In this document: one piece after another, positions 61,709 to 64,000 of the stretch
Numbering within the stretch: position 1 is the first letter of the stretch
Layout of the letters: every line of letters starts with the position of its first letter
Assembly (NCBI RefSeq): GCF_002563655.1
Contig: NZ_PDIY01000001.1
Coordinates: forward strand, 1,545,501 to 1,609,500
Origin: Bacillus sp. es.034
GTDB taxonomy: Bacteria; Bacillota; Bacilli; Bacillales; Bacillaceae_B
DNA: 64,000 nucleotides
Direction of reading: 5' to 3'
Notes under the pieces: generated by a model
Database searches by the model: none
Seen by the model: only the letters and a program-made list of their open reading frames with translations
What the model was told of the DNA's origin: nothing
Program-made: the position numbers and the translations under genes

Positions 61709-62074
61709 ATGCAGATGGAACCTAGAAACACAACCGAAGCAGCCCTTCATGATTATAAAATGGGACTTGGAATCTTCACTGAGAAAATGCCTGAGCTTGC
61801 AGAGCAATACAATACGTTTACAGAGCACTGCTTCAGAGAAGGAGTCCTTTCCAAAAAGGAAAAACAGTTGATTGCACTTGGAATCAGCCTTTATTCCCAG
61901 GATGAATATTGTATCATCTATCATACAAAAGGATGCCTCGATCAAGGATGCTCTGAAGAAGAAATCCTCGAAGCCATCGGAGTGACAGCAGCATTCGGTG
62001 GAGGAGCTGTCATGAGTCAGGCTGTGACATTAGTACAGCAGTCGATTCAGGATTTGAATCAACTAAAGCAATGA
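61709..62074 (+). CDS. yurZ: Carboxymuconolactone-decarboxylase-family protein (YurZ)
   Basis: A 121-residue AhpD-like helical protein (KKEKQLIALGISLYSQDEYCIIYHTKGCLDQGCSEEEILEA). Residues around YCIIYH correspond to the CxxC/H redox site of AhpD, but only one Cys is present there. The gene lies just before suf in B. subtilis (yurZ), as here. ATG 61709 is nine bases from GGAG; ATG starts further upstream lack ribosome sites. Confidence 0.78.
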   Translation: MQMEPRNTTEAALHDYKMGLGIFTEKMPELAEQYNTFTEHCFREGVLSKKEKQLIALGISLYSQDEYCIIYHTKGCLDQGCSEEEILEAIGVTAAFGGGAVMSQAVTLVQQSIQDLNQLKQ

Positions 62075-62080
62075 GTGCTC

Positions 62081-62108
62081 AGAGAGGGAGAAATCCTTCT
62101 CTTTTTTA
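62081..62108 (+). terminator. Terminator of yurZ
   Basis: AGAGAGGG pairs with CCTTCTCT (wobbles), followed by six T. Confidence 0.6.
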
Positions 62109-62285
62109 TGGGTACTTTTTAAAATTCATACCTCTGATGGTAATAAATATACATATCGTTTTATAAAATTTCACCGGGACAGTATTATTTGGCAGTATAA
62201 TGGCGGAATTTTGTGAAAACTTAAGGGTAGCCCCCGGGAATCAGGCTGACGGATGAATTTTAGAAAAAATGAGGAAATACCGGTT

Positions 62286-62314
62286 TTGTCTTGTGAACGA
62301 GGGGGTAGTATAGT
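62286..62314 (+). promoter_or_regulatory. Promoter of the short gene before suf
   Basis: TTGTCT (62286-62291), 17-bp spacer, TATAGT (62309-62314). Confidence 0.5.
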
Positions 62315-62348
62315 TGTAAAGTAATTAAAAACCCGAAAGGAATGATTC

Positions 62349-62546
62349 ATTATCGACTCTCTTGAGAGTATCTCGTACACAAGTGAAATGGAGAAGGCAA
62401 TGCATGGAGCCCATGGAATAGGTTATGAGGTGTACAAACGCAAGCATGAAGTCAGAATGCAAGTAGAGAAGAAAAGAGAGCAGGATTACAAGGAAAGCCG
62501 CCGAATGATTGCAGCACTTGATCGCAGGGTGCACGCTAATATATAA
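62349..62546 (+). CDS. Short basic helical protein with candidate ATT start
   Basis: The frame is open from about 62346 to TAA 62544-62546. AAAGGA (62336-62341) points to ATT at 62349 (spacing 7), giving 65 residues; the first in-frame ATG (62388) has no ribosome site and gives 52. The protein is rich in Lys/Arg/Glu (YKRKHEVRMQVEKKREQ) and predicted helical. It has its own promoter and terminator. I recognise no family. Confidence 0.5.
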   Translation: MIDSLESISYTSEMEKAMHGAHGIGYEVYKRKHEVRMQVEKKREQDYKESRRMIAALDRRVHANI

Positions 62547-62562
62547 TAGGAAGAAAAAAAGC

Positions 62563-62598
62563 AAACCAGTGTAGACGATGCACTGGTTTTTTGTTTTT
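62563..62598 (+). terminator. Terminator of the short gene
   Basis: AAACCAGTG (62563-62571) pairs with CACTGGTTT (62581-62589), then TTTGTTTTTT. Confidence 0.82.
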
Positions 62599-62847
62599 TA
62601 TCAAGGATCAAAGTGGTGCGAGGCCTGTATACACCCAACTAAGAACACAGGTCATCGACACCCTACATTTTCCCACCTGTTTTGGCCAACACTAGAAAGG
62701 GATTCTATCGATCGGTTAACATGAACTGACAACTTGAAAAAGTTGATAATAGCTTTTATTTGTTATAAGATTGTAATGAGAATAAATTGAGAATGATTAA
62801 AGAATTATATTCTTAAATTCATTATAAAGTCACGGAGGTAAATATAC
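62599..62847. other. Suf operon upstream region
   Basis: About 250 bp with the suf operon promoter somewhere near 62740-62800 (AT-rich, several TTGAAA/TATAAG-like hexamers but none with proper spacing). I see no riboswitch or gene. Confidence 0.4.
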
Positions 62848-63633
62848 ATGGCAGGTTCTACTTTAACAATCAAAGATCTTCATGTTGAGATTGAAGGGAA
62901 GGAAATCCTGAAAGGGGTTAACCTTGAAATTAAAGGTGGAGAAATCCACGCAGTAATGGGACCAAATGGTACAGGTAAATCAACTTTATCTTCTGCTATC
63001 ATGGGTCACCCGAAGTATGAAGTGACAAAAGGAAGCATCACGTTCGACGGGGAAGATGTACTTGAAATGGCAGTGGATGAGCGCGCCCGCGTAGGTCTTT
63101 TCCTTGCAATGCAGTACCCAAGTGAAATCAGTGGAGTAACGAACGCAGACTTCTTACGTTCAGCGATCAACAGCCGTCGCGAAGAAGGAGAAGAAATTTC
63201 TCTTATGAAATTTATCCGCAAGATGGATTCTGAAATGGAATACTTGGAAATGGATCCGGATATGGCTCAGCGTTACCTGAATGAAGGGTTCTCAGGCGGA
63301 GAGAAAAAGCGTAATGAAATCCTTCAATTGATGATGATTCAGCCAAAGATTGCCATCCTTGATGAGATCGATTCAGGTCTTGATATCGATGCACTAAAAG
63401 TTGTTTCTAAAGGAATCAACAAGATGCGTGGGGAAGATTTCGGTTGCTTGATCATCACTCACTATCAGCGCCTTCTTAACTACATCACTCCTGATCACGT
63501 TCACGTTATGATGCAGGGACGCATTGTGAAATCAGGCGGCGAAGAATTAGCACAGCGCCTTGAAGCAGAAGGATATGACTGGATTAAAGAAGAGCTGGGA
63601 ATCAAAGACGAAACTGTCGGCCAAGAAGCGTAA
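62848..63633 (+). CDS. sufC: Fe-S cluster assembly ATPase SufC
   Basis: A 261-residue ABC-type ATPase with Walker A GPNGTGKST, the SufC-type signature GFSGGEKKRNEILQLMMIQP, Walker B IAILDEIDSGLD and CLIITHYQRLL. It works with SufB and SufD to build Fe-S clusters on the scaffold. ATG follows CACGGAGGTAAATATAC. sufD begins 17 bp downstream. Confidence 0.97.
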   Translation: MAGSTLTIKDLHVEIEGKEILKGVNLEIKGGEIHAVMGPNGTGKSTLSSAIMGHPKYEVTKGSITFDGEDVLEMAVDERARVGLFLAMQYPSEISGVTNADFLRSAINSRREEGEEISLMKFIRKMDSEMEYLEMDPDMAQRYLNEGFSGGEKKRNEILQLMMIQPKIAILDEIDSGLDIDALKVVSKGINKMRGEDFGCLIITHYQRLLNYITPDHVHVMMQGRIVKSGGEELAQRLEAEGYDWIKEELGIKDETVGQEA

Positions 63634-63650
63634 GTGTTAGGGGGATGAAA

Positions 63651-64000
63651 ATGACTGTAGAAACGAAACTACCAGTAGATCTAGACTATGTCAGCTCCTA
63701 CTCAAAACAACTTGGAGAGCCGGAATGGTTAACAACCCTTCGTACAGATGCCTTTGATAAAGTAAAGGATCTTAGCCTTCCTGTTGCAGATAAAACGAAG
63801 ATCACAAACTGGAATTTCACTCAATTCCAGAAGCATACAGTGGAAAGTGACGCGTTTTCATCATTGAGCGAGCTGCCTGAAGAAGCGAAAGCATTAGTTG
63901 ATTTAGATAACAAAGATCAAAGTCTTTATATTCAACGGAATAATACACCTGCTTTTCTTTCACTATCAAACGAATTAAAAGACAACGGTGTTATTTTTAC
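63651..64000 (+). CDS. sufD: SufD, N-terminal part, cut by the window edge
   Basis: The 116 visible residues (TVETKLPVDLDYVSSYSKQLGEPEWLTTLR at the start, then the SLPVADKTKITNWNF segment) match the N-terminus of SufD. It forms the SufBCD scaffold complex for Fe-S cluster assembly. I start at ATG 63651, six bases after AGGGGG; ATG 63645 is too close to it. The frame is open to the window end. Confidence 0.92.
   Translation, partial: MTVETKLPVDLDYVSSYSKQLGEPEWLTTLRTDAFDKVKDLSLPVADKTKITNWNFTQFQKHTVESDAFSSLSELPEEAKALVDLDNKDQSLYIQRNNTPAFLSLSNELKDNGVIF

Overview
The window is chromosomal DNA from a spore-forming Bacillaceae, probably a Bacillus/Rossellomorea-type species (inference). Support comes from spore genes (GerA-type receptor operon, CotF-type coat proteins, sspH), sigma-A promoters with 16-18 bp spacers, strong GGAGG ribosome sites, frequent GTG/TTG starts, an S-box (SAM-I) riboswitch, and a block from about 41.7 to 62.1 kb whose gene order follows the Bacillus subtilis yus region (yusV, yusU, yusN-like coat gene, yusM, yuzL, fadN-fadA-fadE, yusI, gcvH, yusG, yusF, yusE, yusD, metNPQ, yurZ, then suf). 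Both ends are cut: a likely aspartokinase C-terminus on the left and the start of sufD on the right. || Layout. 0-5.6 kb: YkuD L,D-transpeptidase, CotF-like coat protein, LysE exporter, YqcI/YcgG protein, and a divergent amino-acid permease / amidinohydrolase pair. 5.6-16.3 kb: M4 neutral protease, YfhF, a sugar isomerase with a MarR gene, a MarR-controlled MFS pump, DUF1540 protein, second MFS pump, a nucleosidase-like gene, a CatR/CatE-like regulator and dioxygenase pair, and a luciferase-like monooxygenase. 16.3-27 kb: Gly/Tyr-rich and GN-LQA repeat proteins, NAPE-PLD-like hydrolase, membrane-anchored MsrAB, FAD oxidoreductase, ohr/ohrR, flavin reductase, DEAD-box helicase and acyl-CoA ligase. 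27-34.6 kb: second amidinohydrolase, alkaline phosphatase with a Pho-box-like leader, an IS3-family element, sspH plus two tiny genes, lipase-like hydrolase, thioredoxin and an IolW-like dehydrogenase. 34.6-43.7 kb: gerA-type operon and a Fur-controlled siderophore uptake locus (binding lipoprotein, two permeases, ATPase, FhuF-like reductase). 43.7-64 kb: the yus/fad/met/suf block. || How genes work together. fadN-fadA-fadE form a beta-oxidation operon behind a complete FadR-type operator. metNPQ make a methionine importer under an S-box riboswitch. The iron locus has two Fur boxes between divergent transcripts. Peroxide and electrophile defence is represented by ohr/ohrR, msrAB and the catR/catE-like pair. 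|| Most unusual features: a dispersed GAGGGACGGACCT inverted-repeat family in at least seven intergenic places, including a 120-bp split copy; an SDR gene broken at a run of eight G with tandem TTTAAGTG-type repeats at its promoter and an ArsR gene downstream; a repeat protein of unknown role; a short gene before sufC whose only well-placed start is ATT; and several tiny spore-type genes. I found no rRNA, tRNA, CRISPR array or prophage. No plainly new multi-gene system is evident; the repeat family and the SDR/ArsR unit are the best leads.
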